This document shows, in pieces, positions 7,831-22,713 of a stretch of 64,000 nucleotides of DNA. Numbering within the stretch: the stretch's first letter is position 1; the number at the start of each line of letters is the position of its first letter. The notes beneath the pieces were generated by a model. It worked only from the letters and a program-made list of their open reading frames with translations. It was not told the origin of the DNA and did not search any database. The stretch covers positions 115,211 through 179,210 of the forward strand of contig NZ_PVUF01000009.1 of the NCBI RefSeq assembly GCF_003003215.1. Reading direction: 5' to 3'. Source of the DNA: Tritonibacter scottomollicae. GTDB taxonomy: Bacteria > Pseudomonadota > Alphaproteobacteria > Rhodobacterales > Rhodobacteraceae. The translations under genes and the position numbers were made by a program.

Positions 7831-8942
7831 TGCCGAGGATCATCGCGGCCCGCCGCACTGCTGTCGTTCCACACGGCGGCAAATTCGCCTTGTTAGAGCC
7901 ACATAATCTGGCAAGACCGGTGATCGAGGCCTGTCTTGCGGATGCCGCGCTTGACGCCAGTGATGTCGGCGAACTGATCCTGTCCAACGCGCTCGGTGGC
8001 GGTGGCAACCCGGCGCGGATCGCGGCACTGGCCGCTGGCCTGCCGGAACGGGTGGCAGGCCTCAGCATCGACCGTCAATGCGCGGGCGGGCTGGATGCCA
8101 TCCTGCTGGCACATGCGCTGATCGATGCCGGGATGCGCGAGGTGGTGATCGCGGGCGGAGCGGAGAGCTACTCCCGCCGACCATTGCGGTCCCGTACCTT
8201 TGCCGATGGTCGCCCTCCTGTTCCTTACGATCAGGCGCGGTTCACGCCCTGGGCCGAGCGTGATCCCGACATGGCCAAAGCGGCGGACACATTGGCCCGG
8301 ACGCTCGATTTAACGCAGGACACTCAGGACGCCTGGGCGCAGCGCAGTCATGCCCGCGCCCGTGGGCATGCGGACAAAAGACAGGCCGAAATTGTGCCCA
8401 TTGAAGGCGTCACTGAGGATGCATTTACCCGCGATCTGACGGATCGGCATTGCCAGCGGGCGAAGACGGTCACCGGCAGCATCACCGCCGCAAACATGGC
8501 CGTGGCTGCGGATGCCGCCGCCTTTGTGGTGGTCGTCAGCGATCGTGTAGCGACGCACTTGCAGAAAGGCGGCATGACACTGGCGCAAGGCGTGACACTT
8601 GGCGCCACGCCCGATCAGCCCGGCCTCGCGCCCGTTCCCGCCATTCGCGAGGTGCTGCGCCGTCAGGGCCTGCAGCCCAATGATCTGCAGCGGGCAGAGA
8701 TCATGGAGGCCTTTGCCGTTCAGGCGCTGGCTTGCGTCACAAACGCCCAGTTAGAGCCTGATATAGTCAATCCCGCTGGCGGTGCGCTGGCGCAGGGACA
8801 CCCTGTTGGTGCCTCCGGCGCGATCCTCGCGGTGAAGCTGTTCCACGCCCTGCGTATCGGGGACGGGCCGGCCTTGGCCGCGATCGCCGCAGCCGGAGGA
8901 CTCGGCACCGCCGCACTGTTTGAGGCCGTCGACCCAGACTGA
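7830..8942 (+). CDS. Thiolase family protein with altered active site
   Basis: Thiolase-fold protein of 370 aa. The nucleophilic cysteine is present (Cys84 in DRQCAGG) and so is the His of the GHP motif (His324). Two other canonical residues are changed: the Asn of the NEAFA motif is Met292 (IMEAFA), and the acid/base Cys of the late C-x-G-G motif is Ala353 (AAAGGLG). The N-terminal half is intact and the frame is open, so it does not look like decay. The start overlaps the ligase stop (TGATG). Inference: it uses a covalent acyl-Cys intermediate but may not do normal thiolysis or Claisen condensation. Confidence 0.85.
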   Translation: MPRIIAARRTAVVPHGGKFALLEPHNLARPVIEACLADAALDASDVGELILSNALGGGGNPARIAALAAGLPERVAGLSIDRQCAGGLDAILLAHALIDAGMREVVIAGGAESYSRRPLRSRTFADGRPPVPYDQARFTPWAERDPDMAKAADTLARTLDLTQDTQDAWAQRSHARARGHADKRQAEIVPIEGVTEDAFTRDLTDRHCQRAKTVTGSITAANMAVAADAAAFVVVVSDRVATHLQKGGMTLAQGVTLGATPDQPGLAPVPAIREVLRRQGLQPNDLQRAEIMEAFAVQALACVTNAQLEPDIVNPAGGALAQGHPVGASGAILAVKLFHALRIGDGPALAAIAAAGGLGTAALFEAVDPD

Positions 8943-8970
8943 AAAAGGCGCCGCAGGACGCGACGCCTTC
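8941..8970 (-). terminator. Rho-independent terminator of katG
   Basis: Read on the minus strand it is AAGGCGTCGC, a short loop, then GCGGCGCCTT followed by TTTTC, 25 bp after the katG stop. It also overlaps the thiolase stop on the plus strand and may stop both convergent transcripts. Confidence 0.65.
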
Positions 8971-8994
8971 CTCGATATTTTAGGCCTCAGCGGC

Positions 8995-11298
<2,304 letters not shown>

Positions 11299-11330
11299 TC
11301 AACCCTCGGCCTCATTCGTAGCAAGCATTC

Positions 11331-11380
11331 AGAATTATTCTAAGTTGCATTTTTTCATGGCGTCGATAAGAAAATCCTAT
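11331..11380. promoter_or_regulatory. Candidate OxyR binding region between katG and oxyR
   Basis: ATAA-N7-CTAT at 11366-11380 matches one OxyR half-element (ATAG-N7-CTAT) and ends at the oxyR start codon region. A perfect 11-bp dyad AGAATTATTCT lies at 11331-11341; on the minus strand it contains TAGAAT, a possible katG -10. Position and motif fit autoregulation plus katG control. Confidence 0.5.
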
Positions 11381-11381
11381 G

Positions 11382-12302
11382 ATGAACATCACCCTCAAAC
11401 AGCTCCGTTATTTTGAAGCCCTGACGCGCCACCGTCACTTTGGTCGCGCCGCAGAGACCTGTGCGATCTCGCAGCCCGCCTTATCCGTGCAGATAAAGGA
11501 GCTGGAAGAAACGCTCGGCGTCGTTCTGTTTGAACGTAGTGCGCGGCAGGTACGGCTGACAGGGTTCGGGCAGGATTTTGCCGAACGCGCCCGCGACGTC
11601 CTGCGTGCTGTGGATGAGCTGGGCGATCTGGCCCGGCTGGCCAAGGATCGAATGGTGGGACGCCTTCGAATCGGGGTGATCCCGACCGTTGCACCGTATC
11701 TGCTGCCCACCTTGATCCATCAGTTGAATACTCGGCACAGCGGATTGGACGTGCATATCCGCGAAACACTGACGCAGAGACTGATTGCCGAGTTGCTCGA
11801 CGGGCGGCTGGATACGGCCATCGTGGCACTGCCGGTGTCCGAACCCGGCCTGGTCGAGACACCTCTGTTTGAAGAGAAATTCGTATTGGTACGCAACGCT
11901 CAGGACGCTGAGGCTCCGGTGCCGTCGCCCGAAGGCATGCGGGAGATGAAGCTTCTGCTGCTGGAAGAGGGGCATTGCTTTCGCGATCAGGCGGTCTCCT
12001 TCTGCCACCTCCGCCCTGCCCTTGCCCGCGACGGCCTGGACGGTAGCTCGCTGTCGACGCTGGTTCAGATGGTCGGGGCCGGCATCGGCGTGACGATCAT
12101 TCCGGAAATGGCTGTATCGGTCGAAACCCGCTCCGCCCCGGTTGCATTGGCGCGATTCCCGGGCGAGGAGCCTGGTCGTTCGCTCGGTATGGTCTGGCGC
12201 AAGACCAGCCCCCTGGCACCGCAACTAAATGAGATCGCCGAGGTTGTGCGCAACTCCGCAGAGACTCTTCACGCGCAAAATCAGCACTTGCTGCCAATCT
12301 GA
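11382..12302 (+). CDS. oxyR: Peroxide-sensing LysR-type regulator OxyR
   Basis: LysR-family peroxide sensor, 306 aa. The winged helix is at the N-terminus (RHFGRAAETCAISQPALSVQI). The redox pair is present in GHCFRDQAVSFC; with the start at the second ATG (11382) the cysteines are residues 199 and 208, the same numbers as in E. coli OxyR, which supports this start over the ATG at 11379. No clear ribosome binding site precedes it, and a candidate OxyR site runs into the start, so the mRNA leader may be very short. It is divergent from katG, its expected target. Confidence 0.95.
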   Translation: MNITLKQLRYFEALTRHRHFGRAAETCAISQPALSVQIKELEETLGVVLFERSARQVRLTGFGQDFAERARDVLRAVDELGDLARLAKDRMVGRLRIGVIPTVAPYLLPTLIHQLNTRHSGLDVHIRETLTQRLIAELLDGRLDTAIVALPVSEPGLVETPLFEEKFVLVRNAQDAEAPVPSPEGMREMKLLLLEEGHCFRDQAVSFCHLRPALARDGLDGSSLSTLVQMVGAGIGVTIIPEMAVSVETRSAPVALARFPGEEPGRSLGMVWRKTSPLAPQLNEIAEVVRNSAETLHAQNQHLLPI

Positions 12303-12402
12303 CCGTGTCATTCATTCAAACGGCAATACAGCTGCCAGCATATATCATGCGGCTGCATACCCACTGATATGGGTGATAAATTATCATGTGCTTTTGAAGA
12401 AT

Positions 12403-12503
12403 AATGGTGCCCAGAAGAGGACTCGAACCTCCACGTCCTTGCGGACACTAGCACCTGAAGCTAGCGCGTCTACCAATTCCGCCATCTGGGCACGGATATC
12501 GTG
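12403..12503. repeat. 101-bp exact repeat, copy 1 (contains tRNA-Leu)
   Basis: Identical over 101 bp to 12660-12760, offset 257 bp. It covers the whole tRNA gene plus 12 bp of its 5' flank; sequence outside differs, apart from the -10 element being conserved at a slightly different distance. Confidence 0.9.
12405..12491 (-). tRNA. tRNA-Leu (anticodon CAG), copy 1
   Basis: 87-nt class II tRNA with encoded CCA. The acceptor stem pairs GCCCAGA with TCTGGGC; the anticodon loop is TTCAGGT in a CTAGC/GCTAG stem; the long variable arm (TGTCCGCAAGGACG) is typical of tRNA-Leu. It reads CUG, a frequent leucine codon in this GC-rich genome. Its own promoter lies upstream. Confidence 0.97.
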
Positions 12504-12509
12504 GTCAGC

Positions 12510-12538
12510 CGTATAGGAGGAAATCAAAGGGGCAGCAA
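12510..12538 (-). promoter_or_regulatory. Promoter of tRNA-Leu copy 1
   Basis: TTGCTG (12533-12538), 17-bp spacer, TATACG (12510-12515), 18 bp before the tRNA 5' end. The same architecture is found before copy 2. Confidence 0.65.
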
Positions 12539-12659
12539 GCGGAAAATGCTCTGGGCGCGAGCATATTTTCAGCCGCCCTCAACACAGCTGAACCACGCGC
12601 ATTTGTCTTTTAACTCAATGAGTTGCTCTGACTAGTCTAGCTACATTTAAGGGGGTATA

Positions 12660-12760
12660 AATGGTGCCCAGAAGAGGACTCGAACCTCCACGTCCTTGCG
12701 GACACTAGCACCTGAAGCTAGCGCGTCTACCAATTCCGCCATCTGGGCACGGATATCGTG
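12660..12760. repeat. 101-bp exact repeat, copy 2 (contains tRNA-Leu)
   Basis: Second copy of the 101-bp block at 12403-12503. The 156 bp between the copies hold no recognisable gene, only a short AT-richer stretch with a small dyad (AACTCAATGAGTT). Confidence 0.9.
12662..12748 (-). tRNA. tRNA-Leu (anticodon CAG), copy 2
   Basis: Identical to copy 1 over all 87 nt, CCA encoded. It has a separate promoter, so the two copies are probably independent transcription units. Confidence 0.97.
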
Positions 12761-12767
12761 AGAGCGG

Positions 12768-12796
12768 CGTATAAGCAAAGTCGCGAGGAGCGTCAA
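12768..12796 (-). promoter_or_regulatory. Promoter of tRNA-Leu copy 2
   Basis: TTGACG (12791-12796), 17-bp spacer, TATACG (12768-12773), 19 bp before the tRNA. The -35 is closer to consensus than that of copy 1. Confidence 0.7.
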
Positions 12797-12939
12797 ACGG
12801 ATTTTTGACATTTTTGCAAAACCTCCGCTCATTTCCCGCAAATCGCAGGTCTGCAGGACCGCCAGCGGCGTTTTGCGCCTTGTTTGAAAGGGCTTGGGGC
12901 GGTAAATCGGATCAACAGCTACGCGAGAGGAGCCAAGTC

Positions 12940-13929
12940 ATGTCGAAACTGGTCACCATCTATGGCGGATCGGGGTTTGTCGGTCGCTACATCGCGCGCC
13001 GCATGGCGAAAGAAGGCTGGCGCGTTCGCGTCGCCGTGCGCCGCCCCAACGAGGCGATGCATGTCAAACCCTATGGCGTTCCGGGCCAGGTTGAACCTGT
13101 CTTCTGCAACATTCGCGACGATGCCTCTGTTGCGGCCGTCATGGCCGGAGCGGATGCCGTGGTGAACTGCGTCGGCGTGCTGAGCGAGGCTGGCAAGAAC
13201 ACATTCAGCGCCGTTCAGGCAGAGGGCGCCGGTCGGATTGCGCGAATCGCTGCTCAGAATAATGTCGAACGCCTCGTCCAGATCTCCGCCATTGGCGCAG
13301 ATGCCGCAGGGTCGAGCGACTACGCGCGCACCAAAGGCGAAGGCGAGGCCGCCGTACTGGCAGCCTATCCCGACGCCATGATCCTGCGTCCTTCGATTAT
13401 TTTTGGCCCCGAGGACCAGTTCTTCAACCGCTTCGCCAGCATGACCCGCCTGGGCCCCGTGCTACCGATCGCCGCCGGCAGCACCCGCTTCCAGCCGGTC
13501 TATGTCGACGATGTCGCCAAGGCGGCAGTTGCCGGACTTACCGGCGAGGCCAAGCCGGGCGTCTTTGAGCTGGGCGGCCCGGAGGTGAAGAGCTTTTCCG
13601 ACCTGATGACACAAATGCTCGAAGTGATTCATCGCCGCCGGCTCGTGGCGTCCTTGCCAAACTTTGTCGCGCGCATGATGGCCTTCAGCTTTGATCTGGC
13701 CCAGTCCGCGTCCTTCGGGCTCTTTCAGAACGGGCTCTTGACCCGTGACCAGCTGAAAAACCTGCAGAACGACAATGTTGTCTCTCAGGACGCAAACGGA
13801 TTTGCAGACCTCGGAATTGAGCCAATCACCCTTGGCGCTGTCCTGCCCGACTACCTGTGGAAGTTCCGCCCCTCCGGCCAGTACGATGAGCTGATGAAAT
13901 CGGCGCGCAACCTGCACGGCGACGTCTGA
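12940..13929 (+). CDS. Complex I NDUFA9-type NAD(P)-binding protein
   Basis: Atypical short-chain dehydrogenase of 329 aa, like the NDUFA9 accessory subunit of complex I found in alphaproteobacteria. The Rossmann motif IYGGSGFVGRYIARRM is at residues about 6-21, and the YARTKGEGE motif replaces the usual YxxxK by tyrosine and lysine in similar spacing. The start at 12940 has GAGAGGAG upstream; longer frames run into the tRNA region. It probably binds NADPH and assists complex I assembly or quinone-related metabolism (family knowledge). It ends at a shared bidirectional terminator with uppP. Confidence 0.88.
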   Translation: MSKLVTIYGGSGFVGRYIARRMAKEGWRVRVAVRRPNEAMHVKPYGVPGQVEPVFCNIRDDASVAAVMAGADAVVNCVGVLSEAGKNTFSAVQAEGAGRIARIAAQNNVERLVQISAIGADAAGSSDYARTKGEGEAAVLAAYPDAMILRPSIIFGPEDQFFNRFASMTRLGPVLPIAAGSTRFQPVYVDDVAKAAVAGLTGEAKPGVFELGGPEVKSFSDLMTQMLEVIHRRRLVASLPNFVARMMAFSFDLAQSASFGLFQNGLLTRDQLKNLQNDNVVSQDANGFADLGIEPITLGAVLPDYLWKFRPSGQYDELMKSARNLHGDV

Positions 13930-13953
13930 TCCTTACCTCATCGGATTTGTGAC

Positions 13954-13983
13954 AAAAGGCGTGGCGATTGCTGCGCCTTTTTA
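13954..13983. terminator. Bidirectional terminator between the NDUFA9-like gene and uppP
   Basis: AAAAGGCG, a 12-nt loop, CGCCTTTTT. The A and T runs flank the stem on both strands, and the gene ends are convergent; the uppP stop codon overlaps the 3' T run. Confidence 0.75.
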
Positions 13984-14784
13984 GCTATAGGCGATCCCGA
14001 GCAGCACGACACCAAGGATCACGCGATAGATCACATAGGGCGTAAAACTCACCGACTTGAGCAGGCGCATCATCAGAGCCAAGGCCGCCAGGGCGGCCCC
14101 CATCGCAAGAAATGCGGCAATCCCCATGTCCCGCATCAGGGCGACGTCGGCCTCGATCGCAACCTCGGCCCCCAACAAAACGCCGGAAGCGATGATCGTC
14201 GGAATTGACATCAACATGGCAATCCGCGCGCCGTCCTCCCGGTTATACCCCAATTGACGGGCGCCGGTGATGGTGATGCCAGAGCGCGATGTGCCCGGGA
14301 TCAGTGCAATCATCTGCCATAGCCCCATGATCAACGCATCGCGCAGGCTCCAATCGTCCATCGACTTGTGGGTCTTGCCCCATTGATCGGCGATATAAAG
14401 CACCAGCCCGAAACCGAGCATGGTCCAGCCGATCACGGCCACCGACCGCAACGCGTCGCTGAAACCGCTGAAATGCAGGAATGCGCCAAAGAGCACGGTC
14501 GGAATCGTCGCCACGATCAACCCCATCGCAAGCCGTGACCCTTCCGTGTCCCAGCGCCCACTCAAGGCGCGCGGCAGCCCCATGAGCCCCACCCGCACGT
14601 CACGCCAGAAGTAGATGACAACGGCGGCAAGCGTGCCGACGTGGACAGCAACGTCGATGGCCTGTCCCTGATCCTGCATTCCAGTCAAACTCGGCAATAA
14701 GATCAGATGACCAGACGAGGAAACCGGCAAAAATTCAGTGATGCCCTGAATCAGGGCCACGAGGATGAGCTGGAACAAAGGCAT
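13981..14784 (-). CDS. uppP: Undecaprenyl-diphosphatase UppP (BacA)
   Basis: Integral membrane phosphatase, 267 aa, that recycles undecaprenyl diphosphate for cell-wall synthesis. Seen: the ITEFLPVSSSGHLILLPSL block near residue 16, and IPGTSRSGITITGARQLGY, the second active-site block, with about eight membrane segments. Length is normal. It stands alone on the minus strand, convergent with the NDUFA9-like gene. A second cell-wall gene, mtgA, lies 6.4 kb away but is not linked. Confidence 0.96.
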   Translation of the reverse strand: MPLFQLILVALIQGITEFLPVSSSGHLILLPSLTGMQDQGQAIDVAVHVGTLAAVVIYFWRDVRVGLMGLPRALSGRWDTEGSRLAMGLIVATIPTVLFGAFLHFSGFSDALRSVAVIGWTMLGFGLVLYIADQWGKTHKSMDDWSLRDALIMGLWQMIALIPGTSRSGITITGARQLGYNREDGARIAMLMSIPTIIASGVLLGAEVAIEADVALMRDMGIAAFLAMGAALAALALMMRLLKSVSFTPYVIYRVILGVVLLGIAYS

Positions 14785-14947
14785 AAATCAGGGACCGAAG
14801 GCTATGCTGCGCGAAGGTCGCAGCTTTGGCATCCTGTATAGCTCCCTTGATTTTATGAGAAAGTCTATTTTTAGGACCGGATCGGATCTAAAAATACTGT
14901 ACAAAGCCACCGGAACGGCTATTCACAGACAGCTAGTCAAGTAATAG

Positions 14948-14962
14948 GTCAACATTGCTGAC
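14948..14962. promoter_or_regulatory. Dyad upstream of gltD shared with the petP-ilvE gap
   Basis: GTCA-ACATTGC-TGAC, 60 bp before the gltD start. It matches the dyad at 46869-46885 at 14 of 17 positions when that one is read on the opposite strand. The combined consensus is GTCA-RCAWTGY-TGAC. Probably an operator; the binding protein is not known. Confidence 0.5.
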
Positions 14963-15021
14963 GTACCACTTGCGCTTCAAGACTTTGTACTGTCGCCGCC
15001 AGCTAAAAGGAGAGTGTCACC

Positions 15022-16464
15022 GTGGCCAAGCAACCGATGCTTAAGTTCGTGAAGATTGATCGCGATATGCCCGTGAAACGGGCGGCGGAAACGCGCAAGG
15101 AAGATTTCGACGAGATCTATGCGGAATTCGCCGCGATCAAGGCAGAAGAACAGGCAAGCCGCTGCAGCCAATGTGGCGTGCCCTATTGCCAGTCGCACTG
15201 TCCGCTGCACAATAACATCCCCGACTGGCTGAACCTGACGGCCACCGGTCGCCTGAAGGAGGCCTATGAGACATCGCAGGCCACCAACACCTTTCCGGAA
15301 ATCTGCGGCCGCATCTGCCCGCAGGACCGCCTGTGCGAAGGCAACTGCGTCATCGAGCAATCCGGCCATGGCACAGTCACCATCGGCGCGGTTGAAAAAT
15401 ACATCACCGACACCGCTTGGGACAAAGGCTGGGTGAAGCCCAACGCCCCGCGCGCCGAGCGTGAGGAATCCGTAGGTATCATCGGTGCGGGTCCCGGTGG
15501 CCTGGCGGCGGCGGACATGCTGCGCAAGGCTGGCGTGCAGGTCACCGTCTATGACCGCTATGATCGCGCAGGCGGCTTGCTGACCTATGGCATTCCCGGC
15601 TTCAAACTGGAAAAAGACGTGGTCATGCGCCGCAACCAGTTGCTGGCCGACGGCGGCGTCACCTTCGTGATGAACTGCAACATCGGCGAGGATATCTCGT
15701 TTGACGAGATCCGCGGCAAACATGACGCGGTGATCATCGCCACCGGTGTCTACAAGTCCCGCGACCTCACCATGCCCGGCTCCGGCGCCACCGGCATCGT
15801 CAAGGCGATCGACTTTCTCACCGCCTCCAACCGGGTGGCGAACTTTGGCGACAGCGTGCCGGAGTATGAAGACGGCACCTTCAACGCCGACGGCAAGAAC
15901 GTGGTGGTGATCGGTGGCGGCGATACGGCCATGGACTGCCTGCGCACCTCGATCCGCCAAGGCGCCAAATCGGTGAAATGCCTCTACCGTCGCGACCGCG
16001 CAAACATGCCCGGCTCGCAGCGCGAGACTCAGAACGCCGAGGAAGAAGGCGTGGTCTTCGAATGGCTGTCCGCCCCCAAGGGCTTCACCGACGAGAGCAG
16101 CAAGGTCACGGGCGTCATGGTGCAGAAGATGCGCCTGGGTCAGCCCGATGCCTCTGGCCGGCAATCCCCCGAGGTGATCGAGGGCGCCGACTACGTGGAA
16201 GACGCCGATCTGGTGATCAAGGCGCTTGGCTTTGAACCCGAAGACCTGCCGACGCTCTGGGACCAACCCAACCTTCCGGTGACCCGCTGGGGTACCATCA
16301 AGGCGGAGTTCCGCACCGGCGCGACCAACCTCGATGGTGTCTATGCGGTGGGGGACATCGTGCGCGGCGCCTCTCTCGTGGTCTGGGCCATCAAGGACGG
16401 TCGCGATTGTGCCGAGGCGATCCTGCAACGCTTCACCACCAAGGCGGCTGTCGCAGCCGAGTAA
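15022..16464 (+). CDS. gltD: Glutamate synthase small subunit
   Basis: NADPH-oxidising beta subunit of glutamate synthase, 480 aa. It passes electrons through FAD and Fe-S clusters to GltB. Seen: cysteines in RCSQCGVPYCQSHCPLHNN and in CGRICPQDRLCEGNC for the [4Fe-4S] clusters, a FAD site GAGPGGLAAADML and an NADPH site VIGGGDTAMD. The start is GTG with AAAGGAG upstream. It is first in a gltD-gltB operon (74-bp gap), the reverse of the E. coli order. The 237-bp upstream gap holds a near-palindrome at 14868-14894 and the shared dyad at 14948. Confidence 0.97.
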   Translation: MAKQPMLKFVKIDRDMPVKRAAETRKEDFDEIYAEFAAIKAEEQASRCSQCGVPYCQSHCPLHNNIPDWLNLTATGRLKEAYETSQATNTFPEICGRICPQDRLCEGNCVIEQSGHGTVTIGAVEKYITDTAWDKGWVKPNAPRAEREESVGIIGAGPGGLAAADMLRKAGVQVTVYDRYDRAGGLLTYGIPGFKLEKDVVMRRNQLLADGGVTFVMNCNIGEDISFDEIRGKHDAVIIATGVYKSRDLTMPGSGATGIVKAIDFLTASNRVANFGDSVPEYEDGTFNADGKNVVVIGGGDTAMDCLRTSIRQGAKSVKCLYRRDRANMPGSQRETQNAEEEGVVFEWLSAPKGFTDESSKVTGVMVQKMRLGQPDASGRQSPEVIEGADYVEDADLVIKALGFEPEDLPTLWDQPNLPVTRWGTIKAEFRTGATNLDGVYAVGDIVRGASLVVWAIKDGRDCAEAILQRFTTKAAVAAE

Positions 16465-16538
16465 TCAACAGGTTCCCGAGCGGTCCGGCGCCCCTGACAC
16501 AGGCGCGGCGCCACCGCCAGGCAGAGGAGAATACACAG

Positions 16539-21071
<4,533 letters not shown>

Positions 21072-21086
21072 CTCAACGATCCCCGA

Positions 21087-21107
21087 GAATAAGATCCTAT
21101 CTTATTC
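21087..21107 (+). other. Perfect 9-bp hairpin just after gltB
   Basis: GAATAAGAT, loop CCT, ATCTTATTC, 16 bp after the gltB stop and before the true terminator. It is AT-rich, unlike the terminator stem. Possibly an mRNA stability element or a protein site; no more can be said. Confidence 0.45.
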
Positions 21108-21117
21108 CTGAAACTGA

Positions 21118-21152
21118 GCCCCGCAGTGTTTCGACCTGTGGGGCGCTTTTTT
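21118..21152 (+). terminator. Terminator of gltDB
   Basis: GCCCCGCAG, 9-nt loop, CTGTGGGGC with one G-U pair, then GC and six T. A classical rho-independent terminator. Confidence 0.85.
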
Positions 21153-21228
21153 GCCCCGAACACTGCAACCTGCCAAGCTGGACGTTTCCCTGTTGGAGAG
21201 CAGCGGTTCTCTGTCTTATAGAGAGCCC

Positions 21229-21969
21229 ATGGCAAAGGCAGCACGCAAGAAGACATCCCGCAAATCGAAATCGAAGCCCGCACGGTTCAGCCCGCGCGCG
21301 CTGTATCTCCGCCTGCGTCGTTGGGCGCTGCGGGCTGCACTTGGCGGCCTGGTCTTTCTGCTGGCGATGATTCTGCTTTACTCCGTGGTGAACCCGCCAC
21401 TCACCCACACGATCTGGACCGAGAAGCGTCGCCTCGGCCACGTGGAACGTGAATGGGTCCCCATCGAGGACATCGCCCCTGCCCTCGCCCGCTCCGTTGT
21501 CGCGGCAGAGGATGCGCGGTTCTGTGAACACTGGGGATTTGACGTCAATGCCATCCGCAACGCACTGGAGGCCGGCGCCAATCGCGGGGCGTCGACGATC
21601 ACGCAGCAGGTCGTGAAGAACGTCTTTCTCTGGCAGGGACGCAGCTGGGTGCGTAAAGCGCTGGAAACCTTTATGACCCCCGTGGTCGAAGCCACCTGGA
21701 GCAAGCGCCGCATCGTCGAGGTCTATTTGAATGTGGCCGAGATGGGCAATGGTGTGTTTGGCGCCGATGCCGCCGCGCAGCACTATTTCGGTGTCGGTGC
21801 AGATGCGCTCAGCCCACAGCAGGCGGCACTGATCGCAGCGCTTCTGCCCAACCCGAAAGAGCGATCAGCCGCTCAACCCGGCAATTTCATGCGCAAAAGA
21901 GCGCGCCAAATCATGGATGGCGCCGCCACCATCGAGCGTGACGGGCGCTCGGCCTGTTTCGAGCATTGA
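21229..21969 (+). CDS. mtgA: Monofunctional peptidoglycan glycosyltransferase MtgA
   Basis: Inner-membrane enzyme of 246 aa that polymerises lipid II into glycan strands. A basic N-terminus is followed by one membrane anchor (about residues 33-53). The GT51 domain has the catalytic Glu in VVAAEDARFCEHWGFD and the GASTITQQVVKN motif. The start at 21229 is chosen because the longer frame begins inside the gltB terminator. It is followed closely by a GST gene. No transpeptidase domain is present, as expected for the family. Confidence 0.95.
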   Translation: MAKAARKKTSRKSKSKPARFSPRALYLRLRRWALRAALGGLVFLLAMILLYSVVNPPLTHTIWTEKRRLGHVEREWVPIEDIAPALARSVVAAEDARFCEHWGFDVNAIRNALEAGANRGASTITQQVVKNVFLWQGRSWVRKALETFMTPVVEATWSKRRIVEVYLNVAEMGNGVFGADAAAQHYFGVGADALSPQQAALIAALLPNPKERSAAQPGNFMRKRARQIMDGAATIERDGRSACFEH

Positions 21970-22038
21970 AGTTTCCGCTCTGGCAAGGCATTGCTGGAGA
22001 AACCCGACCTCATCACAACCGGAGAGCACTTGACGCCC

Positions 22039-22704
22039 ATGGCACGTCTCTATCACGTCCCCCTGTCCCCCTTCTGCCGCAAGGTCCGCCTGTCGCTGGC
22101 AGAAAAGAAGATAGAGGTGGAGCTTGTCGAGGAACGCTACTGGGAGAAGGACGCGGACTTCCTGCGTCGCAACCCTGCGGCCAAAGTTCCGGTGTTGCGT
22201 CTCGACGGCATGTTGATGGCCGAAAGCGCCGCGATCTGCGAATACATCGAAGAAACCCGACCCGACCCGTCACTGATGCCAAAGACCGCGCCGGAGCGGC
22301 TGGAAGTGCGCCGTCTGGTCAGCTGGTTCGACGACAAGTTCCACAGCGAAGTGACCTCGAAGCTGCTCTATGAGCGGGTGAACAAGAAGATGACCGGCGA
22401 AGGCTATCCCGACAGCTCCAACGTGAAATCGGGCGCCAAAGCGATCAAGTATCACATCGACTATATGTCCTGGCTTCTCGACCACCGGCGTTGGCTGGCG
22501 GGGGACAACATGACGCTGGCAGATTTCGCGGCCGCGGCGCATTTGTCGTCGCTCGATTACATCTCGGATGTGGACTGGAACCGCTCTGCCGTGGTCAAGG
22601 ATTGGTACGCCAAGATCAAATCCCGCCCCGCCTTCCGCTCTATCCTGGCCGATCAGGTGTCTGGCTTCCGTCCGCCGTCGCATTACGCGGATCTTGATTT
22701 CTGA
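22039..22704 (+). CDS. Glutathione S-transferase family protein
   Basis: Cytosolic GST-fold protein of 221 aa. The thioredoxin-like N-terminal domain has SPFCRKVRLSLAEKK, with Cys in place of the usual Ser/Tyr, and the glutathione-gamma-glutamyl site ESAAICEYIEE; an all-helical C-terminal domain follows (LAGDNMTLADFAAAAHL). A GGAGAG lies 12 nt before the chosen ATG, and a TTG at 22030 is an alternative start. Substrate unknown. It lies 69 bp after mtgA and may share its transcript. Confidence 0.9.
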   Translation: MARLYHVPLSPFCRKVRLSLAEKKIEVELVEERYWEKDADFLRRNPAAKVPVLRLDGMLMAESAAICEYIEETRPDPSLMPKTAPERLEVRRLVSWFDDKFHSEVTSKLLYERVNKKMTGEGYPDSSNVKSGAKAIKYHIDYMSWLLDHRRWLAGDNMTLADFAAAAHLSSLDYISDVDWNRSAVVKDWYAKIKSRPAFRSILADQVSGFRPPSHYADLDF

Positions 22705-22713
22705 GACCGCTCT

